Below, in pieces: positions 1 to 11,818 of a stretch of DNA of 64,000 bases. The position numbers and the translations under genes were made by a program. The notes below the pieces were generated by a model. That model had not been told where the DNA came from and did not search any database. It was given only the letters and a program-made list of their open reading frames with translations. Position 1 is the first letter of the stretch. The number at the start of each line of letters is the position of its first letter. Source of the stretch: Ulota crispa (taxonomy: Eukaryota; Streptophyta; Bryopsida; Orthotrichales; Orthotrichaceae); NCBI GenBank assembly GCA_963920765.1, contig OY987243.1:15748001-15812000 (forward strand). Reading direction: 5' to 3'.

Positions 1-609
1 TTTGATAATGGTTTATAGCTTGCTGGCTTCATCCCTATTTTTGGTTGGTGAAGGTAGCCCCTATACATAAATTTTTGCAGCATCATGGCTACTAACAATG
101 AAATTAAGGAGAAGTTGGCACAATCAACTTTTTTGACAATGCTTTTGGATTTGTCTTGTCATTAGTTGATAGCATTAATTTTCAATTTGATAAGAATTTT
201 ATAAAAGCCTAGGTTGCAATACAATTTATGTTATTGCAATCTAGCAATTTTTGAAATGTTTTCCCCCTTTTTTTTCCTATAAACTTGAAGCTCAACTTTT
301 TTTTATTAGGCAAGTGGCCCTTTAATTGCCCAAAAATATACCTTCCTTGGGATTGATTGGATGATATGTATTCATTGAAAGTTGGTAGTTTCGCCACATA
401 TATCACATTTTAAATTTGTTTTTTATTTTTTGAATTAGGCCTTCAACGTACCAGGAAGTATATTATAAGCAATTTGAATGTTGTGTTGTTTTATAATTGT
501 TTTCGTTTGTTGCAACAAAGGAGTAGAAATTAAGCTATTTTCTTGTGAAAATGGCTTTTGAAAATTCTCGTGAAAATAAAGTTCAAACGAAAATAAATTA
601 TCTTGCAAT
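1..609. other. AT-rich intergenic sequence
   Basis: No coding or structured element is recognised. The only ORF (209-406, minus) is short, lies in homopolymer-rich AT DNA and has no protein-like composition. Confidence 0.5.
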
Positions 610-1520
610 CAACCCTAAAGGACCAGACCCCTTTTAGAAACATAGTTATTTTGGGCAGGTACTTGTGATTGGAGCTTTTCATATTTTAGGCTGAAATTTT
701 AATGGAATGTGGGGATGAGGTTTATTTTTCATATGCACTAAATTTCATGAAATTTGGAATTATGAATAAAAAGTTATGGCCTAATATGTTGTTTTTTACA
801 TTCGTCGGGCAGCGTGGGCAGATTTTTAAAAATCACTTTTTTTAAACACAAATTTTTTAAATTAGTTTAGGAGATTTATGTGAATGTAGGAAGCTTTGAA
901 TCATTCTGTTTGGATCAACAAGATGAAAGTAAAGAGGATTTTTAGTTTGCAAGCAGTTATGGATTCTCTACTCCAAAATAAACTTTGAAGTCCTTTGTTT
1001 TACTCAATTTTCAACATTTTTGAAAAAAACAAAACCAAAGGATGGAGATTGTTTATGACAACATCATGACCATTGGGATTGGCATTTATCATTTCCATAA
1101 TTAAATTCTTAACAAATTTGTGTTTTGATCATTCTCTACTTTTTACTTACTAATTTTTTTTCATATTTTGTACAATTCCAAATGATTTGAAACTTTTTTG
1201 ACATGTACTTTACATAGGTAAAATAAGGAATTTAATGAAGCACCACCCACATGGCATTTTTTCCTTAGGAATTCACCTTCTAAAGGGTAGCTGCCCAATT
1301 TTTCACTAGACATTTTTGAATATTTAAACCATTCTAACTTCCAATCCACGTGGTGGAAAACTTTGAAATTTTTCCCACATCTTCTAAAATCATTCTTTTA
1401 AAAGATCCTATGGTTACATATGCCTAATTTTTTTTTTGTTTTCAAATTTGATTGATGCTCTAAAAATGTCAGTTTTGAAGAGTTTTTGGTGAAAACTAAG
1501 CTTGGTCCTTTAGGGGTTAA
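610..1520. mobile_element. piggyBac-like non-autonomous element, copy A
   Basis: The left end reads AACCCTAAAGGACC and the right end GGTCCTTTAGGGGTTAA, an inverted pair. The interior is homologous over its whole length, in the same orientation, to 25390-26264. Shared stretches include the GGGCAGG..CTTGTGATTGG region and the block on the left of CACGTGG. The left TTAA is degraded to TCAA. No transposase ORF is present, so it would depend on an autonomous partner. Confidence 0.7.
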
Positions 1521-2042
1521 TAGTTCACACTTTTCGACTTTCGTGATAGTTTCTATAGTAATATTAAATAACTTGTTTGAAGAAAAGTGATCAAATTAAA
1601 AACAAACAAAATGAATGATTGAATCATTTGAGTTTAAATCAAGCAGACCATATGTGGATTACAAGATTATGCCTATATAATTGTTGTGGACATGATTGTG
1701 TTATGTAATGGTACCATGTAACTTTTGAAAATGAAAACAAATGCCTTTTGAAAAACGAAGTTTATTATCAAGAATGAGTGCACTTGAACTTATCATTTTC
1801 TAAATAATGTTGTTTTTAGGACATTAGAACTTCGTTTTGAAAAATTTCATGTTGAAATTTCACTTTGAAAAATATACTAACTGTGCAACTTGTAAGGTAG
1901 TGATAAGAAATGCTTATATTCTTGTATATTGTCACATAAACCTTGTAGCGTTTTCTAAACTAGACGTAGCAGTATGATTAAAAATCTACATATCTCATGT
2001 TAGTGAATCTATATAATAACAGAATACGATTGCAGGCCTTGG
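1521..2042. other. AT-rich spacer
   Basis: I see no gene and no recognisable repeat family in this spacer. Confidence 0.4.
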
Positions 2043-2107
2043 CGATCCTTTTACCCGATCCTTTTACCCGATCCTTTTACCCGATCCTTTTACCCGATCC
2101 TTTTACC
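2043..2107. repeat. 13-bp tandem repeat, 5 perfect units
   Basis: CGATCCTTTTACC is repeated five times without mismatch. Its reverse complement contains GGTAAAA, the core word of the degenerate array that follows at once on the right, so the two arrays may share an origin. Confidence 0.9.
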
Positions 2108-2199
2108 GCGTAAGTGAATAAACATGCATGGATAAAAACTTTCTATACATGTTACAAAATACAATTTATTGCAAGGCACTCCTTTCTCCACGTTTGATA

Positions 2200-2800
2200 A
2201 ATAAACATATGTGGGTAAAATTTGCTTGAGCAAAAACCTGCGTAGGTGAAAATTTGCGTAAGGAAAAAATGTATGGGCAAAAAATTGTATGTGTAAAAAC
2301 TGCCAGTGTAAATAATAAAAAATTTAACAAAGTTGCGTGAGTAAAAAACAAAAAATGAAGTTTGCATAAGGAAAAAATGTATGGGCAAAAAATTGTATTT
2401 GTAAAAACTGCCCGTGTAAATAATAAAAAATTTTACAAAGTTGCGTGAGTAAAAAACAAAAAATGAAGTTTGCATAAGGAAAAAATGTATGGGCAAAAAA
2501 TTGTATTTGTAAAAACTGCCCGTGTAAATAATAAAAAATTTAATAAATTGCATGAGTAAAAAAAATAAAAGTAAAAATTGCGTAAGGAAAAAATGTATGG
2601 GCAAAAAATTGTATGTGTAAAAAAGGCGAGTGTAAAAAATAACAAATTTAACAAATTTGCGTGAGTAAAAAACCAAAAAAATATAAAAAGAATTGTGTGA
2701 ATGATTACTATGCGGGTAAAAAAATTGTGTAGGTAAAAAATATATAATATTCATCGCGTGTGAATATAGCAACATTTCATTTATTGCGTGGGTAAAAAAC
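2200..2800. repeat. degenerate satellite, about 108-bp unit built from GGGTAAAA words
   Basis: The word GTATGGGC recurs at 2271, 2379, 2487 and about 2594, giving a period near 108 bp for about four units. Inside each unit the short word (GTG)GGTAAAAA recurs every 10-20 bp. The long minus-strand ORF here (2152-2853) is a by-product of the periodicity: it encodes a Phe/Tyr-rich repeat with no domain. Confidence 0.85.
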
Positions 2801-2859
2801 TCTATGGGTATAGAAAAAAAATACTTTCTTGCAAGGGAATGTTTTGTAAACAAAAATAC

Positions 2860-4731
2860 ATGTTTTGTTGCCTAGATAAAGTTTGAAATTGGAGTGCGTA
2901 GATTAAAAATAAGAATTAATTTCTTGAGGGAGAAATATTTTGCAGAGTTGGGCCTGAAATTATTTTTCACCCCGTCAAATTGACAGGTGCCTATACTAAT
3001 TAGGTAATAAAACTATTCATTCTTTTATTCACCACTTACAAGTGAAAAAGAGGCCTAATATCAACTTTCAGTAATTTTCTCAATTCTTTAATTGATCAAG
3101 CAAACAGCCACTAAGTTTATAACATAATTGTCTTAGCTATTCCAAAAATATACATTTGCCCTTTAATTTCCAATTATTTGTGAGTCATGAGCATTTTTGA
3201 GATTGTGGTATTAACTGTTTAGTGACGTGTTCTTGGTAGTCACAATTTGATTCCATTTATTTTAAATTTGCTCAAATAAGATAAATTTCATAACCAAACA
3301 CAATGAGCTGTTTAAAAATTAAAAATTACCAAATGCTATACATGCATGAGATACTTGATGATTAGCCTCCATCATCTATAAATGGTAGAAAAGTATAATA
3401 TTGAAATTGACTATTTTCTTCAATTAACTAATTTTGTACGAAATTATCATAGTTTTACAAAGAGCTTATGTTTAAATTTTAAGTTATAATTGCATTACCA
3501 TGGTACACATGTCAAGAACTATTGCTCCAATCGTACTTTTTGAATTTCAAAACTGCTTTAGAAAAGAAATGCCACAAAATATCTTATGTTGGATATCAAA
3601 CAATAAACTTTTGTGATACAATTCAAATAAATTATAACCTAATTTTGATTATAAAATTTTATTCTTCATGAATTATCAAACTTTCACATTCAAAACAATA
3701 ATATTGGTGGTAGATAACATGATTATTCACATACAAATTTGTGTGTTGTTATTTTAAGCTAGTACACCTTGATAGTATATACTAATGTACACATTTGATT
3801 GAAAGGAGTTTGTTTGAAGACTCTACCTCATTTTTTAATACAATTCATGATGAATATAGGTGATATATTGAACATGGTTGTTGCAAAAGGTGATTCTTAC
3901 TTCAGAATTCTTTTGTTGACATCTAATAACTTTAGAATCAAAAATTACACTTACAATGGTTGACAGATACCATTGGAATAGCTTAGTACTTTAGTATAAT
4001 TATGATAAGTAACTTTAAGTGCTTTCATTATAGTTTTGCAAGGTCGCTTTAGTCTTATGTTGTCTATTCAATCAAAATTAACTCCTTTATATTATTTAGT
4101 GAAAAAAAGGAATCCTTTGATGTTACAAAGAAGTTATTAGAACAAATCAGTGGAAGAGAAAACAATGTTCTATACATTTGAATGGAGGAACATATTTAGA
4201 AAATTATTATTGATGTTGAATGGCAATTAATTAAAGGAGACCTTTGATTTTAACACAACATTCTAAATACTCCTCACCAATCTTAGAAGAAAGTAGGGTT
4301 TTGTTTCTTCTATGTTTTCTTAGAAGAACATTTTATTTTATTTTTGAATTCATAAACATAATTGCTTCCATCTTAGATGAAACTCAAGATTTATTTATTT
4401 TTTTCTATTCTATTCTAGGAAGCCCTAGTTAAGTGATATTTTTGTACTAGCATAATTAAAATTTATTCAAACAAGTTTACATCTGACCTTGATTGATTGC
4501 ACTAAGTTTACTACAGCTATGTTATGAGAGGCTTTGTTTCTATAGCTGGCTTGCTTTTCAAATAAAGTACCTATTCAATTTTCCTTAAGATTGGTTCTCT
4601 TGATGCAAAGTCTTCTTAAGTGCTAGTCCACATCCAACAAAGACAACATAGCATACTTGAATGAAAAAACAATGTCTAGTTAAACATATGAAATTGCATA
4701 ACATGTTAATATGTTTAAGAAACTTGCTATA
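2860..4731. other. AT-rich intergenic sequence
   Basis: About 1.9 kb in which I see no gene, no RNA gene and no inverted repeat that I can pair. Older, decayed elements cannot be excluded by eye. Confidence 0.4.
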
Positions 4732-5045
4732 AGGTAGGAGCACCCATAAACGTCAAATTAAGGGTTTTGAACATGATGACTATCAATAAACTTCAAGAAA
4801 ATTATAAGATCCTATTAGGAACAGAAAAAAAGAAAGTTTGCAATTTCAAATGTATTAGTTGGATACTGTGCAAATTAGTTAAGAATTTTTAAAGAGCAAA
4901 TTGCCATTGTACCCATAACCACTTTTAAAAAATCATCTTCACGTGTTGTACATTCTTGTTGTTACATCTAGCCACTTCCACAAATTTTTCAAGATTTCAA
5001 AAGTGACGGTTATGGGGACACTGACGCTTATGGATGCTCCTACCT
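4732..5045. mobile_element. TA-flanked MITE, AGGTAGGAGCACCC family
   Basis: The left end AGGTAGGAGCACCCATAA pairs with the right end, which reads GGATGCTCCTACCT on the plus strand. Both ends are flanked by TA, the target duplication of Tc1/mariner-type elements. It is homologous to the outer parts of 32522-33738 and serves as the version of that element without its insertions. Confidence 0.75.
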
Positions 5046-5047
5046 TA

Positions 5048-5902
5048 CTTGGTTACAAAGGATTATTAAATAAATTTTGTTCATATGGTTAACAACAAGG
5101 ACCACTACACACTAGAAGTTGAAGCGGGTTTGGAGCCTATGACACTTCCATTGTTAGCATCCCAGTGGTTACAAACGGCTTCAAGGCTGTTACACTAGGA
5201 GTGAAGGTCAAAATTTCAAAGCATACTTTATTTATTTATTCTTTAAACATAACACGGCTCCAACTCCAAAACTTGAGACCTTAAAAGCTGAGTGACTTAT
5301 TCTTGATTGCAAACCATAGTTAGATCAATTTATTATAACATGATTATTTGAATTAAAAACATTCTTATAACATAGTCAATATTGTAAAATGGAATAAAAA
5401 CATTAGTGGTCTACTTGGTAATTTTTTAATCCTTCTATTCTTGAAATTTTCAAGGTCTAACATATGGCTTTAATTTTTTAGCATGACACTCAAAGAAATT
5501 GATCCAATGTGTTATTTTTTAACCCTTAAACAACAGGTTGTCAATGTAGCTATCGGCTATCGGCTAAGTATGAGTGTTGTGACTAGTGTGGCAAAGTGCC
5601 TATAGAATTTAGTTATGCTCTCAAAAGTTGTATAAGCTAGCATGTAATGTTGCCATTATGGAATTGCAAGAAGGCAACATGGCACCTAATATTTTTTTTG
5701 TAAGTCTTCTCACAATCTCAAGTACATAAAGATGTGAGTACATTCAATGAGGTTAATTTTTGCCTTCCACAAAGAACCATATTTCCATAATTACTTACTT
5801 AAAAAGGAGAGGGTGAAAAAGGCTCCTATACATGCAATAGATTGTTTTTTTGTCATCCATTGGACAAAAAATGTCAAAAATTGACATTTAAGGGTTAATA
5901 AG
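5048..5902. other. intergenic, no feature seen
   Basis: No protein-like ORF and no inverted repeat recognised. Position 5535-5570 has a short direct repeat (CTATCGG twice) of no evident meaning. Confidence 0.4.
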
Positions 5903-6427
5903 TACACTAAATATTGTGTTTAGGTTGCCCCACACTAATTTCTCAACATTTACACTATATAAATATTTATTGCTGCTACAGTGTTTTCATTAATAATTAT
6001 TGCAATAAACAAATTTCAAAAGGCCTAGCAACAACAAAGCAGCAAAAAAAACAAACCAAGGTAGAACCACCCCTTCTTGACCATGGAACACAATCCCGCT
6101 CAAATGTGCACATGACGTACATTTGGATTTTCAAATCTAGGCATGTCATAGACGTCTTATTCTTTTTGCATAGAAAATAAGACATCTATAAGGAGCCTAG
6201 ATTTGAGAATCCAAATGTATGCCTCGTGCACATTTGAACGGGATTGCATTCCATGGTCAGGAATGGGTGGTTCTACCTTAGTGGTGTCCAAGTAGCAAAC
6301 CATATCAAATCCAAGTATCTAGAGAGTTGCATTTACCTCCAAGTGACTAAGTGATGAGTCATGATGTAACTATCTAGGATAAGGCAAACCTAATTGTTAA
6401 GGCAACGTATATGTAATATTTAGTGTA
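5903..6427. mobile_element. MITE, TACACTAAATATTG family, with nested hairpin
   Basis: The left end TACACTAAATATTGTGTTTA and the right end TAATATTTAGTGTA are inverted repeats, followed inside by GGTTGCC / GGCAAC. TA on both sides may be the target duplication. Relatives lie at 14711-14943, 30298-30602 and 40032-40580. This copy is longer because a second inverted-repeat element occupies 6058-6280. Confidence 0.75.
6058..6280. repeat. long hairpin (probable nested MITE)
   Basis: The left arm starts AAGGTAGAACCACCCC and the right arm ends with its complement GGTGGTTCTACCTTA. The arms stay similar for about 105 bp each, including CCATGG and CTCAAATGTGCAC, and face a short AT-rich loop around 6165-6178. 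An RNA from either strand would fold into a long imperfect stem. Confidence 0.75.
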
Positions 6428-6474
6428 GGTAGAGGTAATCTTCGAGCCATTTGGATTAAAAAGGGCCCAAGTTT

Positions 6475-7060
6475 TCATGACTTCAACTCCTCCTGTAAAG
6501 CGGCTCTAATCTTTAGACTTTGTAAGGGAGATTGTAGAATCTTCTCGAACCAGGCTAGGATCTTGTCGTCATGCAAAAGGCGACACGCAGGTAGGCAGGT
6601 ACGGGCAAAGGGCAAACAAAACATGCTCAGCTCAAAGTAGGTTTCGGTTGCATCATTATTGAGGACGAGGACAAAGGCCAGGACGACGACGACGACGAGG
6701 ACAAAGGCGACGACGACGACGACGACGTAGCCAGCCAAGCCAGCCATTGCGCCATCCCCGAGGCCACGGCCTGCAAGCTCGCCCTCCTTGATCTCCTCAC
6801 GATTCCTCGCCATCGCCATGATCATCTGACAGTCGGCTGGCCTGGTCGCGGTCCTTGCGGGTCATGCGCTGCCACAGTGTCTGCATGCCAGGTATGTAAA
6901 GCTTCAGTTTCAGTTTATTGCTTCCTGCAGCGTCGGTCGCTTGGCAGACCTCTTCTGTTTTAATCGGCCCTGACATTTCCTTTGTCAGCACGCTGTCCAT
7001 TTCTATTCCTCTCATCGCTGCAGTGTAGACGCATTTGCAGATTTCTGTGACTGGTAGCAA
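6475..7060 (-). other. GC-rich block with two overlapping minus-strand ORFs, coding status uncertain
   Basis: This block is richer in GC than its surroundings. Two minus-strand ORFs overlap out of frame (6797-7060 and 6475-6825). The second carries a run of Val/Ala/Leu that comes only from a GAC/GTC trinucleotide tract at about 6675-6727, so its apparent membrane segment may be an artefact. The upstream ORF begins inside the 273-bp tandem array. I recognise no domain. It could be a divergently transcribed small gene or promoter DNA of the gene at 7890. Confidence 0.2.
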
Positions 7061-7806
7061 CGAACCAAATACTCTGTAGGCAGATTGCCTCTTTGTAGTA
7101 GTTAAGAAGAAGTTGTTGAGGTGTTTCGAAGAATCATTCTACTTGTCAGGAGACTGCCTGTGTAGTTTGAGGAGTAAATGCGGAAGTTTAGTGAATTCTG
7201 GCTTGTCGCAATTTTTTTATGAGACGCTGCCTTATGTAGTTGTTTTTCGGAGAAAAAACTGCACGCTGTCCATTCCTATCCCTCTCATTGCTGCAGTGAA
7301 GGCGCTTGTGTAGATTTTAGTGACTGGTAGCAACGAACCAAATACTCTGTAGGCATATCGCCTCTTTGTAGTAGTTTAGAAGAAGCTGTTGAGGTGTTTC
7401 GAAGAATCATTTTACTCGTCAGGAGACTGCCTGTGTAGTTTGAGGAGTAAATGCGGAAGTTTAGTGAATTCTGGCTTGTCGCAATTTTTTTATGAGACGC
7501 TGCCTTGTGTAGTTGTTTTTCGGAGAAAAAACTGCACGCTGTCCATTCCTATCCCTCTCATCGCTGCAGTGAAGACGCTTTTGCAGATTTCTGTGACTGG
7601 TAGCAACGATTGAACCAAATCCTCTGTTAGGCAGATTGCTTCTCTCTGTAGTAGTTTAGAAGCTAAGAAGTTGTTGAGGTGTTTCGAAGAATCATTCTAC
7701 TTGTCAGGAGACTGTCTGTGTAGTTTGAGGAGTAAATGCGGAAGTTTAGTGAATTCTGGCTTGTCGCAAATTTTTAGTGAGACGCTGCCTTCTGTGGTTG
7801 TTTGGA
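6989..7806. repeat. 273-bp tandem repeat, about three units
   Basis: The word CACGCTGTCC starts units at 6989, 7262 and 7535, so the period is 273 bp. Each unit carries CGAAGAATCAT, GGAGACTGCCTGTG, GCGGAAGTTTAGTGAATTC and GAGACGCTGCC in the same order. Units differ by few substitutions and small indels, most in the third. The array ends about 85 bp upstream of the ATG at 7890, so it lies where the promoter or 5' leader of that gene should be. Confidence 0.9.
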
Positions 7807-7889
7807 AACGAGCGCAGGATTTTGACATTTCTTGATTGATCAAGAATTGTGACAGTTCTTGATTGATTCCGAGTTGTTGTGTTGATGCG

Positions 7890-8303
7890 ATGGGAAGGCG
7901 ACGAGTGTTGGTGTTGGCGCCTGCGATCACTCGAATGCAATGCATGAGCAATCCGTACACGAAAATCGAGGGTGGCGAGAAGGAGCTGTCGAGCGAGGTG
8001 GTGCGGAGGTCGTCGTCGACTTTCTGGTCGTCATGGAGGAAGAAGAAGGCAGGTGCGAAAAAGCGAGGTACCGGAGGAGCGCGGCGACGAGGCTTTCGAG
8101 TGACGAAGCTGAGGATTAGAATGCTGTCGCCGTTGTTTTGGTTGAAGAAATTGCGCGACTCATATGTGAACATGATGCTGGCCATTGAAAGAAGCGCGCC
8201 TCGGGAGTGCAGCGGCATGGTCACTTATCCGGCGTACATTCATCAATCTCAAGGTGGAGGTCCCTGGATGTTTCCAACCTTTGCCGCTCCTGTCATCTTT
8301 TAG
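7890..8303 (+). CDS. small basic plant protein, function unknown (137 aa)
   Basis: ORF of 138 codons from the ATG at 7890 to TAG. This start is preferred because upstream in-frame sequence has no other ATG before the repeat array. The protein starts MGRRRVL. It has a basic middle (WRKKKAGAKKR and GGARRRGFR) and a short conserved-looking segment near residues 80-105, LRIRMLSPLFWLKKLRDSY followed by VNMML. The tail is Gly/Pro/aromatic-rich, around GGGPWMF. The LSP..LKKLRD.YV..M pattern resembles small uncharacterised plant proteins that I know only vaguely, so no function is given. No signal peptide or membrane segment is evident. Base composition is more GC-rich than the flanks, which supports coding. 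Confidence 0.6.
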   Translation: MGRRRVLVLAPAITRMQCMSNPYTKIEGGEKELSSEVVRRSSSTFWSSWRKKKAGAKKRGTGGARRRGFRVTKLRIRMLSPLFWLKKLRDSYVNMMLAIERSAPRECSGMVTYPAYIHQSQGGGPWMFPTFAAPVIF

Positions 8304-9204
8304 GCCTCGCGCCATGGCAAGGAGTACTCAAATTATTTCAGTTCCGGAAATCTGTGGAACACCGCTCGTTTCACTTCTTTCCAGCAGAGATTGAGTGTTT
8401 TCCGTTTGTTGGGAGCATGGCCAAACTTTTCTACTTCCACTCCACCGTGGCTGGACATCAAACTCTGAATGGAATTATCTAACGAGGTGGTCTTGAAGTG
8501 ATGATCAAGCAAGTAAGGAATTTACACTCAGAATAGCATTTCAGAGAAGTTTAGTAGGTTTTAATTTCAGTACTTCCTGGCTGATCATGAGATTGTAGCA
8601 CTTCAATATCACACATTCTGCATGATGAGGTAGTTAAACTTGATTATTACAGATCTTCACATCATACAAATGGTATGTGTTAAGGTTAGCAGGTGCTGGA
8701 GTTATTGTCAGTGTTGTAGGTAGTCTTCGTTGGAACGTAAGGAGTGTAGCTTTATTTCCTTGAATTTACACGGAGAGTCATGATTGCTCTGACTTCCGAT
8801 GAAACTATGATGTACACACGATTCTACGGTCTTATGCTCAAATTACGTACCTCAAATGCAACTCAGTTTGTGAGCACGCAGTGTGCAGAAATTCACACGC
8901 GCTGGCGAAGGGATGCCAGTTGCAGCGCTTTAGGTTCTTCTGTTTTGTTTTTTCTTGTCGTGATGGGCTCCCGGGTCAAGTGATCTATCCAATCTGCAAG
9001 ATGTTATTTTACAGCATCTAGAACCGGTTAATTGGAATTGACCACTTTGACCCGGAATTTCCCTGTGAAGAAGGGATTTCAAAACGGACCTCCTGGATCT
9101 CCAGTTCTATTTCTGTCGGTCGTTACACCGAAGAAGATATGGTCAACGTCATGTCTAGTGACCTGCTCCAATGGAGCTGAATCCCCGGTGTCCTCAAAAA
9201 TCAG
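8304..9204. other. 3' flank of the 7890 gene, nothing further recognised
   Basis: The first 200 bp are moderately GC-rich and may be 3' untranslated sequence. Short ORFs here (8207-8482, 8780-8983) show no domain. No repeat was paired. Confidence 0.35.
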
Positions 9205-9850
9205 TTAAATGCCCAAGCCCTTTCTGAACTTCTTGGCATTTTCAGGAAAGGGAACAATCAACAAACTTTTTCATAAATCTCATCAAGTTTTTTTAAGCTG
9301 TAAACTTGACATGTTAGAGATTACATGGACAAATAAAACACAACTATATCACTTCAACTATATCACTTATAATTTGAAAGATTATAACGTTTGAACATGA
9401 GGGTTTTAAAACTCCAAAAGTGATTTGAAGTCTTCTAATCCTCATTTCACATGTCAAATCTAAAAAGTTGGTCATCAAAAGAAATATGAGGTTTAAGGTC
9501 ATTACATGTTTAACCTCAACCAATTTACAGCTTTCAACATCTACTCTTGTATTCTTTTTAAATGGGTTTCTAATGCAGGTTTTTCTCCAAGCTCTAGTGT
9601 ATTTGAGACTAATTTTCAAGATCTTCCAACACTAAAAAACTCAAGATTGCAGTGGACACCCTTGTACAAAATCTTGAATAGAAAAATCATAAACACTCAT
9701 TTTCAAAATCAGATTTTTGATGTTGAAAATAGACTTCAAAACAAATTGGTGTTCAAAAGAAAATACAAAAATAGTGATTTGATAAGATCTTATTCATCTT
9801 CAAAGTTTTACAAACACCAAAATTGGGTGCCTTGGGCATTTAGGGGCTAA
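9205..9850. mobile_element. piggyBac-like non-autonomous element
   Basis: The left end TTAAATGCCCAAGCCC pairs with the right end CCTTGGGCATTTAGGGGCTAA. The left flank is TTAA and the right one CTAA, a one-base change. The interior is homologous in inverted orientation to 31873-32522; the shared block contains GAAAGATTATAA, CTCATG and GATTTGAAGTCTT. ORFs inside are incidental. Confidence 0.7.
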
Positions 9851-9886
9851 GGAATCTTCTCAATTGCAGATTTTGTGGTTTTTAAC

Positions 9887-10187
9887 ACTACACCGCCCAG
9901 GGTTTCTCAAAATACTCGCAAATTGAGACATTTTGTCCCCTTGGGCAGTGTACTACCCACCAGAACACAACCTAATTTCAATCAAATACTTGCAAATTGG
10001 GACATATTTCATCCCCTTGGGCGGTGTACTACCCACCAAAACACAACTTGATTTCAGCCAAATACTTGCAAATTGAGACATATTTCATCCCCTTGGGAGG
10101 TGTAGGGTTAACCCTACACCTCCCAAGAGGACGAAATATGTCTCAATTTGCAAGTATTTGGCTAAAATCAAGTTGTGTTCTGGTGGG
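9887..10187. repeat. 76-bp tandem repeat ending in a loop-less palindrome
   Basis: About three 76-bp units each contain a CCGCCCAGG/CCTTGGG word, TACTTGCAAATTG and ACTACCCACC. The last unit is followed immediately by its own inverse. The arms 10032-10109 and 10110-10187 meet at GGGTTAACCC with no spacer and match almost perfectly over 78 bp. Confidence 0.9.
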
Positions 10188-10317
10188 TAGTGCAAGGGAT
10201 CTTGAAGGTATCATATTCCTCAAGTTAAGGGTATGTTAAATCTCATGTAGATCTAAATCTCAGAGAAATCTAGGTTTGAGATGTCACATTTTATAAAGAA
10301 TATAGATTTGTATACTA

Positions 10318-10719
10318 AGGTAGGTAGCTCAAATTGCTAACCCTCTCACATAGAGCATCCCATAAGTAGCTCAAAAATGGTAATGAAGCACTCCTTGAAT
10401 GGACCTCTTTAAGTCATAGAAGAAAATGGGTATCAGTCTATTGCAAGAGCCCATTATACTCCTTGTTTCACCTCAATTCTTTACAAGATGCAAGGGAATG
10501 GTCCATGGAAGACCTAGGATCATAAATAGGTGTTTACTACAATTTTTTTTAAAAAATTCATCAACAACTTGATAATGTTTTAAAAAATATGAAAAAAATT
10601 GGGTTACATTTGGCATCCATTTCCCTTTATCTGAAAATTAGATAAAAATCTTCTTGTCTCAAAAAGCCCATGAAAAGGGAGACCAACCCTCAAAATGACA
10701 ATTTTAGAGCACAATACCT
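10318..10719. mobile_element. TA-flanked MITE, AGGTAG(T)..GC family
   Basis: It starts AGGTAGGTAGCTCAAATTGC and ends GAGCACAATACCT, with TA on both sides. The whole element is homologous in inverted orientation to 41294-41664, for example the shared AAAAGCCCATGAAAAGG and GACCTCTTTA words. Confidence 0.75.
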
Positions 10720-11799
10720 TACACCCATAGAACGATTGTGAGCTAAAATCATTAATTTTTTTCATAACATGGTTCTCACCACCTTTTTTTTTTTCGACAC
10801 TAGAGTGCCAGTTTCGACCACTAGACTTCCTTCCCTCTAGTTTTGCTCCAATGTGGAGGGCACAAGTGGCACTTTGGTGAAAAAAAAAGGGGTTGGTTCT
10901 CACTAGAAAAATAGTGATGTTTAGTGCTGGCTAATTAAATATTATTAAAAATTCAAACAACATATCAAGATATTCATGAACATTTAGTTGTGAGAAGATC
11001 TCAAACCGCTTTTTATTTTGTTCATTTTCAGAGTTGATAGTGTTAATAAGGTGATGTATATTTAGCGTTCATGGTTATAGTCAATGTTATCGATGGTAGT
11101 GCTATTAGTATTGTAAAAACATAAGTTTAGATGATGAGAAGTACTAAATTATTTGGTTGGAACCATGAAAGAATCCATTAACAATTTAAGGAGCTAAAAG
11201 AGATATAGAAAAATGTATAGTTTTAAGTTATTTAAATCAAATCCAACTTTTAAGATGACTTGATAAAAGCTACTAGCTACATACATATTCCCGTATTCCT
11301 TATTTGTAACATTTCTTGACCAAACAAGCAAGAAGAGCAAGTGTAAAGTGAACTCAAGTGCATATAATTCTAATCAACTTATTCAACATAAGGCTTCAGA
11401 CCACAATCTTCATCCGACTAAATTAGAATAGATAAATCATTATATATTAATACTACCAATTGTGGGTTGATTTGTTTTTGACTTTTTGCTTACAATTTCA
11501 TACAACACATGTTTCTGAAACTTTTCCAAAAGATTTTAATTATAGTTCGAATAGCAATCAGAAAATATCAATAATGGTCAATAAGGCCCTGTATTGTTGA
11601 TGATATCTAAAATCTACCAGTTTTATTCTATCCATTAGAAAACAAAAATATCATAAACCACACATTTTTGTGTATCTGCATTTGTGGGATGTTAAAAAAA
11701 TTGATTAATGTGTGTATATACTGGTAAATGCTAGTACAATAATAAAGATAGTATTTTAAGATGGTTCACCTTCAAATGCAATAACCAACAAACTTCTAT
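10720..11799. other. intergenic, no feature seen
   Basis: AT-rich sequence. A minus ORF at 10604-10903 crosses the MITE boundary and is not protein-like. Confidence 0.4.
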
Positions 11800-11818
11800 T
11801 TAACCCCTAAGGACCAAG
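11800..11818. mobile_element. solo terminus of a piggyBac-like element
   Basis: TTAACCCCTAAGGACCAAG matches the left end of this family. I find no facing right end before the next element at 12256, so it is a truncated or rearranged copy. Confidence 0.5.

Noticed and set aside
2152-2853. 233-codon minus-strand ORF with repeated FYTYNFLPIHFF motifs
   Set aside because: It is the translation of the 108-bp satellite; repeat periodicity keeps the frame open.
6058-6280. Hairpin as a microRNA gene
   Set aside because: The arms are long and continue to paired termini, as in a MITE, and nothing marks a discrete mature RNA.
5903-6427. CACTA (En/Spm) assignment because of the CACTAAATA terminus
   Set aside because: A 3-bp target duplication is not seen; only TA is shared at the flanks, so the superfamily is left open.
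6475-6825. Val-rich segment read as a transmembrane helix
   Set aside because: It comes from a GAC/GTC trinucleotide tract. Without other support it is not called a membrane protein.
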